Assembly (NCBI GenBank): GCA_020746995.1
Contig: JAGPXD010000002.1
Span: 3,720,001-3,784,000, forward strand
Reading direction: 5' to 3'
Source of the DNA: Plectosphaerella cucumerina
Lineage: Eukaryota > Ascomycota > Sordariomycetes > Glomerellales > Plectosphaerellaceae
Length of the DNA: 64,000 nt
A program made the translations under genes and the position numbers. Under the pieces are notes generated by a model. It was given only the letters and a program-made list of their open reading frames with translations. It was not told the origin of the DNA and did not search any database. Each line of letters opens with the position of its first letter. The stretch's first letter is position 1. Positions 10,801-19,472 of this stretch are shown piece after piece.

Positions 10801-12369
10801 GACGCTGCGCAGAGGAAGGCAGACGCTGCACGAAGGAAGGCAGACGCTAAAGCCGCAAAGAAGGCTGCTGCAGAGAGAGCTGCCGCGGAGAGGGCCGCTG
10901 CAAAGAAGGCTGCTGCAGAGAGGGCCGCTACAGAGAAGGCTGCCGCCGAGAAGGCTGCTGCCCAAAGGGCCGCCATTGCTATTGTCGCGCAGAAGAAAGC
11001 CGACGACGAAGCTGCGCAGAGGACTGCCGCGCAGAAGGCCGCCGCAGAGAAGGCTGCCGCGCAGAAGGCCGCCGCAGAGAAGGCTGCCGCACAGAGGGCC
11101 GCCGCAGAGAAGGCTGCCGCACACAAGATCGCTACAGAGAAGGCTGCCGCGCAGAGGGCCGCCGCTGAGAGGGCCGCCGCTGAGAGGGCCGCCGCTGAGA
11201 GGGCCGCCGCTGAGAGGGCCGCCGCTGAGAGGGCCGCCGCCGAGAAGACCGCCGCCGAGAAAGCCGCCGCAGAGAAGGCCACCGCACAGAAGGCTGCCGC
11301 CGAGAGAGCTGCCCACGCTATTGCTGCGCAAAAGAAAGCCGACGCCGAAGCTGAGCAGAGGGCCGCCGCAGAGAGGGCCGCCGCGCAGAGGGCTGCTGAT
11401 GCCATGGCCGCGCAAAGGAAGGCCGAAGCCGAAGCTGCACAGAGAGCCGCCGTACAAAAAGCTGCCGACATCGAAGCTGCACGGAGGGCTGCCGACGCCG
11501 AAGCTGTGCAGAGGTCCATCGCCGCCGTGACCGCACAGAGGGCTCTCGTGAAGTCTGCCGCACAGAGAATTGTCGCAGAGAGGGCCGCCGCCTACAACGC
11601 TGCTAGTCACAGGGCCGCACAGAAGGCTGCCGACGATGTTGCAGCGCAGAAGGCCGCAGATGCTGCTGCCGCAAAGAAGGCCGCCGAAGCTGCTGCTGCT
11701 GCAAAGAAAGCTGCCGATGCTGTTGCCGCAAAGCAGGCCGCCGACGCTCTTGCCGCGCAAAACGCAGCCGAATTCGAGGCTAAGAACATGGATCTCTCGG
11801 TGATTCCTTGGCCACTGCGGACGATCCAGTGTACCGACGCGCAAATGTGGCAGGACCTCGAGTGGCGGGCAACTACCCATCCCATTCTCATGGCGGCTAC
11901 TGCGGAGAATCTGCCAAAGCTCGTCCAAGATGTCTACGATGCGCTCGATCAGGTGCTCAAGATATCGGGCTTGGTGGGCAACAGAGGAGTGAGGGGATTG
12001 CCGCTGCCGATTCAAGACACGATGACGTGCGTGTCATGGCTGGCTGAGATGGCTACACAGGCCGCCGCCCCTTCCGTGTTCAAGATGGGAGCGTACGCGC
12101 TGATGAACCTGGCCATCGGACTGAAGGCGTACGCGGCGGCCTACACTACGTTCGGGAACGTCAGCGCTGCGGCTGCGCCGCCAGGCTACCAGCCCAACCA
12201 CGCCTCGCTCGCATTTGCGGTCTGGTACGGGCCCGACGGGTGGAGGATCCAGGAGGCGATTCTCGTCGCCTGGGACTGCTGGAGGGTCTGCCGGCCGATG
12301 GTCCAAGGAAGCTACGGTAGCTGGATGTGGAAGGATGGCAGCGCCTGGATCCGCCGGATGGGATGCTAG
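7801..12369 (+). CDS. Giant Ala/Lys/Glu-rich repeat protein, 1522 aa, function unknown
   Basis: This is one uninterrupted frame. The ATG at 7801 follows a CT-rich leader; the frame stays open upstream but without a better start. Parts in order: a polar N-terminus; a segment at about 116-200 with many charged residues (FLELERCGHHIFGEAKSCEP); a short coiled-coil-like stretch at about 197-240; a long acidic Ala/Asp/Thr/Gln-rich part (about 400-860) with small tandem repeats (DAAL x3 at 9025-9060, AQVN x4 at 10054-10101); a region at about 954-1324 built of AAAEK/AAAER/AAAQK pentads, predicted as one long alpha helix; and a different, Trp-rich C-terminal segment of about 195 residues with WPLRTIQCTDAQMWQDLEW and GYQPNHASLAFAVWYGPDGW. 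There is no signal peptide. The helix resembles TolA-type linkers in composition only. The C-terminal part looks like a folded domain, but I cannot name it. Confidence 0.8.
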   Translation: MSETSSLDPAAMTSDSSSPSLGDPMDWKTTSTYVIHPSATAQVDTSIASSHSFNSDTEGGLSASLKLIISHLTDDSSAPQPEHTAVRGQHNLAVSSISNGLLHQSTGTVISHFSTDAFPLPENFLELERCGHHIFGEAKSCEPDKFHQFRDYLFHAKVHRERARREKNAPKGPRLASGLVMMPPVDQNGNNRVDRTLDAELKISKKMEDTSKAMKAISSRLKELTEENRALLNNQDAPDAEASHDHRRKENATDTGKPEKQPADEDSDQQTAASGPKKELKKFKASLEPIIEDDNQSVESTDQETIHTAQLLANPEATSGVKLKNDGENDMETAFDSDSSHTMTTGSHREDTQLPTAAAEVGIPTTSEPTLGAVADQGLEQDTDDTAHATSEVPAITISEAGPDGALEAALDAALDAALDAILDEQVTAVKNETLNVSFEQPSDNALGTFPHMALNVLADAALGSALQSSPGKVFETDPDVALDAPSAAVSDATPDVSLDTASNAALDAPIEIVTETDPITTSDAPIETASEAGNEDASKAGTKPACENPARVTSSNLAARVFEPTPEIPIGAGLDTVLIAPANAGSGVASDVSPNNVSNDAPAVSTNAGQEMNPGTSNDNFELHSPQLAELEGDVHATPKPLSEVEPTQVSDKSDDKADDADQDSLQDTVEVVQQVAFDAMSQGDSRLASQTVVEDGLQHASQDPPQNITLEVTSEDVTRDVAQDTSNDAPKDTLQDVNGDPHRDIAQDNAQVNAQVNAQVNAQVTHRNVTDTHDTAQTTAQNTTPVTIQDSAQVTTQDAAQVTVNTALDASKDASQDTSKSFPNDTKCTQGGVSQDPIQYVSQTAPQHVSSSASTASANAGHRKKFRPSPKDMNTFIRQLHQFSDLAEKSPYLYIVPTSSQLAAPKMDNPEQQQGSSSSSANKHGTGVNTASQKVANNVKAVQNAADATAAQKKAAAKAEEEAEARKAAAKAEREAEARKAAAERAAAQMAAAAQRKADAAQRKADAARRKADAKAAKKAAAERAAAERAAAKKAAAERAATEKAAAEKAAAQRAAIAIVAQKKADDEAAQRTAAQKAAAEKAAAQKAAAEKAAAQRAAAEKAAAHKIATEKAAAQRAAAERAAAERAAAERAAAERAAAERAAAEKTAAEKAAAEKATAQKAAAERAAHAIAAQKKADAEAEQRAAAERAAAQRAADAMAAQRKAEAEAAQRAAVQKAADIEAARRAADAEAVQRSIAAVTAQRALVKSAAQRIVAERAAAYNAASHRAAQKAADDVAAQKAADAAAAKKAAEAAAAAKKAADAVAAKQAADALAAQNAAEFEAKNMDLSVIPWPLRTIQCTDAQMWQDLEWRATTHPILMAATAENLPKLVQDVYDALDQVLKISGLVGNRGVRGLPLPIQDTMTCVSWLAEMATQAAAPSVFKMGAYALMNLAIGLKAYAAAYTTFGNVSAAAAPPGYQPNHASLAFAVWYGPDGWRIQEAILVAWDCWRVCRPMVQGSYGSWMWKDGSAWIRRMGC
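9025..9060 (+). repeat. 12-bp coding tandem repeat, 3 copies
   Basis: The unit GCAGCTCTTGAC occurs three times in a row and encodes AALD. A diverged fourth copy (GCCATCTTGGAC) follows. The unit keeps the reading frame of the repeat protein. Confidence 0.9.
10054..10101 (+). repeat. 12-bp coding tandem repeat, 4 copies
   Basis: The unit GCCCAGGTCAAC occurs four times, the last ending in ACT, and encodes AQVN. It lies at about residue 752 of the repeat protein, and copy changes would be frame-neutral. Confidence 0.9.
11158..11232 (+). repeat. 15-bp coding tandem repeat, 5 perfect copies
   Basis: The unit GCCGCCGCTGAGAGG is repeated five times without a mismatch and encodes AAAER. It lies inside a longer field of diverged 15-bp units from about 10.66 to 11.77 kb. 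Identity at the DNA level points to recent expansion or homogenisation. Confidence 0.9.
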
Positions 12370-12993
12370 GACTTCAAGGAATCCGCAGGTGCCGGTGCTG
12401 GAGGTGCCGTCAAGGATATGGAGTGATTCAGCGCGGAAGGGCCAGGGGGAAGGGCCAGACCGGCCGGAAAGGACCAGCGTGGGATGTGGAAGGATGCCAG
12501 CGTGGAGGATATTCAGCGTTTGTGCATTCTTCTGTTTGTATGAGATTTTGTATGACTCCCCAGGGTATGAATGATACATTAGGACAGAACATTTCTCTGC
12601 AGCCGTGATCCCGACTCTCTGACCACGACGTGAGGGCATTCCCAGATGAGAAGCCAATCAGACGGTGGCCTGATGCCCCTCTGGAAACTTCCTTTGACCC
12701 CTCCATCGAGCCGCACTGGCCCATATTTCACGAGCCAATCACGAGGGGCGCGTGCTCCGCTGCAATCGAAACAGCTAGAAGGAGCTCGGCGGGCTGTTTT
12801 CTTCCCCAGGTTCGCCCGGCCAGGTAGTGAAGAAAGACCATCATCCCCCCGCCGACACAGACAACCTCTTTCAACCCAAACACCACAACTGCCTTTCTTC
12901 CAAAATCCAGACCGATACCCGTAACTGTCATCAAAAGTCGATTCAATACCCAAGCGTTTCTCTCCCAGTAATACTTTCAACCGACTACCCACC
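12370..12993. other. Intergenic, promoter region of the Sti1 gene
   Basis: These 624 bases hold no gene on the + strand. A long open frame on the - strand enters from the Sti1 region but is a shadow. A heat-shock-like inverted motif is listed separately, and the last 170 bases are the CA/CT-rich leader of the co-chaperone gene. Confidence 0.6.
12683..12692. promoter_or_regulatory. Possible heat shock element upstream of Sti1
   Basis: GGAAACTTCC contains two inverted nGAAn units (GAA-nn-TTC), about 300 bases before the ATG. Sti1 genes are classic Hsf1 targets, so position and family fit. A canonical element has three or more units; only two are clear here, so this is tentative. Confidence 0.3.
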
Positions 12994-14874
12994 ATGGCTT
13001 CCGCAGACGAGCTCAAGGCTCTCGGCAACAAGGCCATTGCCGCCAAGGACTTTGACGATGCCATGTACGTTGCGACCGTCCCCCGGAACTCGCTCTGTTT
13101 CTCTCCCGCTGACTCTTGGATAGCGACAAGTTCACCCAGGCCATCGCCATCGACCCCTCCAACCACATCCTCTACAGCAACCGGTCGGCAGCCCACGCCT
13201 CCAAGAAGGAGTGGGATCTGGCGCTCAAGGACGCCGAGAAGACGACCGAGATCAAGCCCGACTGGGCAAAGGGCTGGGGCCGCAAGGGCACGGCGCTTTG
13301 GGGTCAGGGCGACCTGCTGGGCGCCCACGACGCCTACGAGGAGGGCCTGAAGCATGACCCCAGCAATGCGGGTCTGAAGAAGGACCTCGCGGCCACCAAG
13401 AAGCAGATGGAGCAAGAGACGGGCGGTGGTGACAGCGGCGGCGACCCGATGGGCGGCCTGGCCCAGATGTTCCAAGACCCCAAGCTCCTCGAGAAGCTCG
13501 CAGGCAACCCCAAGACCAGCGGCCTCCTGGCCGACCCCTCCTTCATCGCCAAGCTGCAGCAGATCCAGCAGAACCCCAGCAGCCCGGATCTCTTCTCCGA
13601 CCCCCGCATGCTGCAGGTTCTCGGCGTCCTCATGGGCGTTGATCTGCAGATGCGCGACTCGGCGGCCGACATGCCCGAAGGCGCTGTCGACCTGACCAAC
13701 GACACCGAGATGGCCGACGCCATGCCCGAGCCCGCGAGGCCCCAGCCCAAGGCCAAGGCGCCCGAGCCCCAACCCGAGCCCGAGGCGGAACCCGAGGACG
13801 AGGAGGCCCTGGAAAAGAAGAAGGCCAAGGAGGCAGCCGACAAGGAGAAGGCGCTCGGCACCGAGAACTACAAGAAGCGCAATTTTGATGAGGCCATCGC
13901 GCACTACACCAAGGCCTGGGAGCTGTACAAAGACATCACATACCTCAACAACCTCGGCGCGGCCAACTTTGAAAAGGGCGACTACCAGGCGTGCATCGAC
14001 GCGTGCACGAAGGCCGTTGAGGAGGGTCGCGAGATCTACGCCGACTTCAAGATCATCGCAAAGAGCTACGCGCGCATCGGCACAGCGTACGAGAAGTTGG
14101 GCGACTATGACAACGCCATCGAGAACTACAAGCGGTCCCTGACGGAGCACCGCACCCCCGACGTCAACGTCAAGCTTCGGGCGGCCGAGAAGAACAGGCT
14201 CGAGTCGGCGCGCCTGGCCTACATCGACCCAGTCAAGGCCGAAGAGGCGCGCGAGGACGGCAACAAGAAGTTCAAGAATATGGACCTGCCGGGCGCCGTC
14301 GCTGCCTACACCGAGATGATCAAGCGCGCCCCCGAGGATCCCCGCGGCTACAGCAACCGTGCCGCCACATTCATCAAGCTGCTCGAGTTCCCCAGTGCGC
14401 TCGAGGACTGCGACGCCGCCATCAAGAGGGACCCCACGTTCATCCGCGCCTACATCCGCAAGGCCCAGGCCTACTTTGGCATGCGCAAGTACTCCGAGTC
14501 GGTCGATGCCTGCAGCCAGGCCAAGATTATCGACCAGCAGCACCACAACGGCGCCAACGCGCGTGAGATTGATCAGCAGGAGCAGAAGGCCTTCACTGCC
14601 ATGTACTCGGCGCGCGAGAACGAGACGGAGGAGCAGACCAGGGAGCGCCTGTCCAAGGACCCCGAGGTGAGTTTTCTTCCTGTGGCGATTGACCAGACCC
14701 TCCCGCTGACAAGTTCCCCAGATCATGAGCATTATGGGCGATCCCGTTATGCAGGCGATCCTGCAGCAGGCACAGACGGAGCCGGCGGCGCTGCAAGAGC
14801 ACATGAAGAACCCCGACGTGCGCGCCAAGGTGCAGAAGCTGATCGCCGCGGGCGTCATCCGCGTCGGCCGGTGA
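12994..14874 (+). CDS. STI1: Hsp70/Hsp90 organising co-chaperone Sti1, 588 aa
   Basis: Three exons (12994-13064, 13124-14666 and 14722-14874) encode 588 residues, almost the length of yeast Sti1. Domains in family order: TPR1 (about 1-115, with DKFTQAIAIDPSNHILYSNR), a DP1 segment rich in DP/NP (about 125-190, FQDPKLLEKLAGNPKTSGLL), an acidic/proline linker, TPR2A (from about 260, GTENYKKRNFDEAIAHYTKA), TPR2B (from about 390, EDGNKKFKNMDLPGAVAAYT) and a C-terminal DP2 (IMGDPVMQAILQQAQ...NPDVRAKVQKLIAAG). In the family TPR1/TPR2B bind Hsp70 and TPR2A binds the Hsp90 C-terminus, passing clients between the two chaperones in the cytosol. The frame is intact. The next gene starts only 329 bases downstream on the same strand. 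Confidence 0.96.
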
Positions 14875-15203
14875 GCGCACGCCGCAGCCAGGCGCATGTG
14901 TACGAGAAGATGGGCGGAGCCCGGGACGACACGAGAGGAAGAGGAGGGGAACCATGGTCACGTTTAATAGTAGGCGGTAGGCATCCCATCCCCGTGTGCC
15001 CTCTAGTGGTTGGCAGCATGACCAATAAAAGCAACGACACGACAATGTTCCCACGTGAGGACGCGACTCGTGATGTTCGAAGCAAGACACCCTTGGCAGC
15101 TCAGCCCGGCAAAGGGGCGCCTCTTAACAGAAGGCGCCTTCCTCATTTCTGCTTTTTGTGTTAATTATTGAAGTTTACAGCAGATGCGACTCGAAGCCTA
15201 ACG
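14875..15203. other. Short intergenic spacer between Sti1 and the ankyrin gene
   Basis: These 329 bases must contain the 3' end of Sti1 and the promoter of the ankyrin/CorA-like gene. I see no other feature. Confidence 0.6.
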
Positions 15204-18200
15204 ATGGAGTCGCCCATGGAAGAAGGTGAGTCGCGCGGCTTGCGACGGCTGGCCTCGGTTGAGACTGTCTAACACGGCTTCGCAGCATATCGCCGACTGG
15301 TTCAGGTCATCACGGCCGAACCAGACGACAAACAGACAGAAGAACATATCCACAACCTCGTCGTGTCGCTCCCGTCAGTCCTACAGACCAGAGATGCGCA
15401 GGCGCGGACACCTCTCCACCATGCCGCCACGGTCGGCAAGCCATTGCTGCTGCGAGCCATCCTCGGCGTTACATTTCCCTTGGACCTAGACCCTGCCGAC
15501 GCCGAGGGTCTGACACCACTGCACCTCGCCGCGCGGTATGGTCACGTCGAGACGGTGCATGCGCTGCTGCGCGCCGGCGCGAGCGTCTTGCGCGAGGAAG
15601 CCTTCGGTGAGACGCCGCTCCACGAGGCCGCGAGGAACGGACATGAAGACCTTGTCCGGCTTTTCGTCGACGCCGGCGCCATAGTCGATGCGGGCAACCG
15701 AGATTCAAGTACAGCGCTACATGTGGCGGCACGACGCGGCCACGGCGGCGTCGTCGATGCACTGCTGGCAGCCGGAGCAAATCCCGAGACACGCGACAAG
15801 GTTGGCGACACGCCGTTGCACGACGCGGCACGGGAAGGACATGTTGACATCGTTGCGGCGCTTCTTGCGACAGGCGCCGTTGGTGTGGATGCGCGAAACG
15901 CCAACGGCCTGACGCCGTTGAGCGTGGCTGCGCGCCACGGGCGCGAGACTATCGTTCGATCGCTGCTGGAGCGCGGTGCCGACGTCGATGCGGCGAGCTC
16001 CGAGTTTTGTACGCCTTTGCACCAGGCGGCGACCGAGGGCCACGACGGCGTGGCGAGGGCATTGATTGCGGCCGGGGCTGAGGTCGACCTCCGCGACAGG
16101 GACGAGCAGACCGCGCTGCACGCGGCCGTCATCTTTGAGCACGCCGCTGTTGTGGCCAGCTTGCTCGCTGCCTGTGCGGCCGTCGATCCTCGCGACACGG
16201 AGGACTGTACGCCGTTGCACCATGCTGTCAAGAACGGTAACGGCGGTATCGTCCGGGATTTGCTCGAGGCCGGTGCTGATACGACGGTGCTGTCGGCGGG
16301 CGGGGAGACACCGCAAAGCCTGGCGCGCGTGCTGGGCAAGGAAGCTGTTGTCGAGTTGTTCGCAAGCCCGCAAGTGGTGCCGCGACAGGACGTGGCGGCC
16401 AACTTTCGCCCGCGGCGCGCCAGGGGGCCTTCGAGGCCTAATGAGGAGGCCGAGATTGATGTGTGTCGACACTTTCGAGCGACGCTCTGGAGCCCGGCGT
16501 CCGAGGCGACGTTTGACGAGATGAGTGTTTGGGATCTGTTGTATGATGCCGACGCTGAGGTGAAGCTGTCACCACGGCAGGAGACGACAGCCGCTGCAAC
16601 CAACGGGCCTTCATCGCCGCCAGCATCACCTGGGGTGTCGTTCGCGGGAAAGGAGAAGATCAGGGATATTCCTCACCAGCATCAGCACCATCACCAGCGG
16701 AAACCTTCCTCGCGACCTCCGCCACCGCCGGTCAAGAGGTGGGTGCACCTCCCGGCGAATAACGTGGCATGGGTGCTGGACCTCGTGCAGAAGCTGTCGG
16801 CTGTGGATGGGAAGACCGAGGCCGAGTGTGCGCGGATCATGCGCTTCGTCCGAGATACGTTTCTTGAGATGCGCTTCTCGGCACCATATCGCAAGCCGCA
16901 TTTCCGACGCGAGGTGGCAGGGGCTGACGCCGGGGCAGGGCCTGTGCCAGGGGCACTGGGTCCCGTCGACGGCGACCTGTTCTCTCTTGTTCTGCCAGTC
17001 ATTGACGTCGACATGGACGAAGGCTCGCGACTGAAGCTGCAAGCGGCAGGCGGTAGTGCCAATGTCCCGGCTCGTGAGCTGCTGCGGGCGGGCACGGAGG
17101 AGCGACACCGCAGCCTGCGAGCGATGCCGACGAACTTGCAACACTACCTGTTTCCCTACCTCAAGCACCTGGGCGCTATGCTTGAGCTGCGAAGGTGCTT
17201 CAACAAGTCGGAGCTCCACGTCCCTCGGACGTTGGACCAGTCGTACCACGAGTCACTGAGCCGGGAGGAGGTTCGACAACGTAGCGAGAGCCAAGTACTG
17301 TACCGATACCTGCGACGGCTGGAGGAAGCCCTGGCAGAAAGAACCAACGGTGATGCCGCCGAGACCAAGGGCGAGAGCGGCCAGTCAAAGCAAGCATCAG
17401 GCCAGGCGTCGACGGCTAATCCCTTTGCGCATCGTGAGATGCTGTCCGACGTGTCGAGCGAGAAGCAGAAGCGGACAGACGGTACAAAGGAACAGCTGAT
17501 GCGGATGGCCGGGCGGCAGGACGTGGCCAGCAGCGTGCGGGCCCGGGCGCAACGCGAGCTCCGGGGCGGCGTGGAACCGGCACGGCGACGGCAGGTCCTG
17601 ATGGTGGCACAACTCTGGATGTGGCGGCTGGACGAGCACAACGTTGTAACGTGTTACCCGGACCGGTGGGACGACAAGAACGCCAAGACGCTGCTCAACG
17701 ACATGAAGCACCGGATGCTAGGGCTGAGGCCGGCGGCCGGGACGGCGACAACGGCGGCGGCGCCGGCCGGAAGGGAGATTGACATGGCTGCGGTGGCGGG
17801 TCGGCTTCTCTCGGCGGCGACGGGCTTCGGCGACGAAGAGTTTCACTTCCAATTCGCGGGCCCGCGGAGCTACGCCAACGCGTTCGGGGGTTCGGTGGCA
17901 CGGGTGTCGAACGAGGCGATGAAGCGGTACGCGCGGTTCGAGGCGGGGATCCGGGGGATGAGGACGAGCCGGACCGTGTTGGGGGATTTGAGGGCGGAGA
18001 TTGCGCTGCTGCAGGAGATTGACGATGTGGGAGAGGAGATCATCATGGTGCAGCGCGTGCTGGGAGAGCAGGCGAGGGTGGCGGCTGAGTTTGAGGCGGC
18101 GGTTGGAGGGGAGGCTGTGGTGGTTATGCCCGGGGCGCCGCCGGCTGTGGGGTTCTTTGAGAGATTGGGCATGGATGCCGCGAGGGTGCGGCTGTCGGTG

Positions 18201-18795
18201 AGTGGTCTTGAGGAAGTTTCTCCTAATGTCATGCTGACTTGAAGAACAGATCACCACGCTGCTTGATCTTCGACAGCGAGAGGCCAACATCGAGGAGGCG
18301 CTGTCTGCCAACGAGCAGTCCAAGATCCTATTCATCTTCACGGGGGCCACAGTTGTCTTTGCACCGCTGTCATGGATCATGGGTGTCTTCGAGGTCAACA
18401 TCTCCGGGCTCCCTGACCCGATGAGCCCCGGCTTCGCCGCCGCTGCCAGCCGTGAGTATCCTCCTCCCCTGTTCCCTGCCTCGTCTCTCCCGCTAACGAC
18501 GCCAGTTGGCTCCCTGTTCGCCACCATCATCGTCATCTGGCTATCCCTCCAGGTCTTCGAGCTCGTCACCCGCGGCAGCTCCTCTTCCAGACGTACCAAG
18601 CTCGACACCCTCCTCCGCAAGCCCGATCCCAAGACGACAACAGCAGCAGCGTCCCCAGCGCCAGTCCTCTCGCCGCAACGCTCATCGGCCGCGACGTCTA
18701 GCGCCGGCCACAGGAAGCTACGCAAGCGATACATGTTCCTCGGGCGGGACGGGCGACGAAGGCCAGACGAACATGCGGCCGTGGGGGCCGTCTGA
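15204..18795 (+). CDS. Ankyrin-repeat protein with C-terminal CorA-like membrane domain, 1141 aa
   Basis: Four exons (15204-15225, 15286-18197, 18250-18451 and 18506-18795) join in frame to 1141 residues; exon 1 is only 22 bases. Residues about 45-355 form nine or ten ankyrin repeats with the usual TPLHxAAxxGH pattern (TPLHLAARYGHVETVHALLR). A long middle part follows, with helical and low-complexity segments. The C-terminus (about 980-1080) has the CorA layout: a basic helix, two membrane helices (KILFIFTGATVVFAPLSWIM and GSLFATIIVIWLSLQVFELV) and a Ser/Arg-rich tail. The usual GMN signature after the first helix is replaced by MGVFEVN. Such fusions are frequent in filamentous fungi and are often annotated as CorA-like Mg transporters; transport by this variant is not established. 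The ankyrin part probably binds a partner protein. Confidence 0.88.
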
Positions 18796-19148
18796 GACTG
18801 TCTTATGTCTCTGCTGCATACTGTATGCGATTTTGATTCTGCATTACACGCCCGGGGGTGAGATTTTTTTTGGTTGTTGCTGCGATTTGCCTTATAGGTT
18901 CATCGTTGCGTTTAGCATTCTCGTCTGCATATGGGGCTCTGGAATACATGATTCGCGAAGAAAGACCAGGCCACCGGGTATCATCATCAGTCTGCCACTC
19001 GTCGCCAGCTCGGGGTTCCCGCCCTTCGTTTCCGGCCGCGCATTGTGTGTACATGCGCTCCTGATGGTCTGCTTGCAGGTCGTCATATCTGCGGATTTGT
19101 CAGTAAGGTGAAGGATGACCGATGGTGCTGATCTCTCACATGCTGGAC
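18796..19148. other. Intergenic between convergent genes
   Basis: These 353 bases are the shared 3' region of the ankyrin/CorA-like gene (+) and the candidate 38-residue gene (-). Nothing else is seen. Confidence 0.5.
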
Positions 19149-19311
19149 TCAGGCGGGCTGAGGCGCACCAGCAGCGGCGGCTGCTGCCGCCGCTTCGGCT
19201 GCCATGAGTCTGATCTGAACGTCGTCGTCGGCCGCTACAAATTCTGCAATGGGGCTGCTGGGCTTGTTAGAACAGCGGCACCAAGTGAGTGTTGGAGACC
19301 TACTCGGACAT
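19149..19311 (-). CDS. Candidate 38-aa microprotein with one intron
   Basis: This is a small gene predicted by hand. The - strand ATG at 19311 (context TTCAACATGTCC) is followed after 8 bases by GTAGGT. A 46-base intron (19303-19258) with a CTAAC branch site ends in a tandem CAGCAG, and exon 2 (19257-19149) runs to TGA. The product starts MSDSPIAEFVAADDD, continues with VQIRLM and ends in an alanine run. Both halves of the tandem acceptor keep the frame (38 or 37 residues). A TATA box lies about 150 bases upstream and the leader is CA-rich, as in real fungal genes. I recognise no family. Against it are the tiny size and the simple composition of the second half. Confidence 0.45.
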
Positions 19312-19460
19312 GTTGAAGTCGGTGTTGGTGGGTGGTTTGGGTGGGTGGTTCGGGTATTGGGTGTCAAAGTCTGGAGTCCTGCTTCTGCTCAGATGTCTTG
19401 AGACCTGCTCTGACTGACATATTCAACAGACAGCGGCTTCCTAACCAGGGACAGGGCCGA

Positions 19461-19470
19461 TATTTATAAA
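19461..19470 (-). promoter_or_regulatory. TATA box for the candidate microprotein gene
   Basis: The - strand reads TTTATAAATA, 150 bases upstream of the ATG at 19311. An upstream 18-codon frame (MSVRAG..., - strand, ending at 19364) would lie in the leader if transcription starts about 30-40 bases after the box. Confidence 0.4.
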
Positions 19471-19472
19471 CC

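Noticed and set aside
10561..12015. A 484-codon - strand frame rich in Gly, Leu, Cys and Ser
   Set aside because: It is the reverse reading of the AAAEK/AAAER pentad field and has no independent start, domain or composition.
12579..14897. A 772-codon open frame on the - strand opposite Sti1
   Set aside because: It lies wholly antisense to a clear Sti1 gene. Its product is Leu/Val/Gly-rich without domains, as expected when GC-rich third positions remove stops on the opposite strand.
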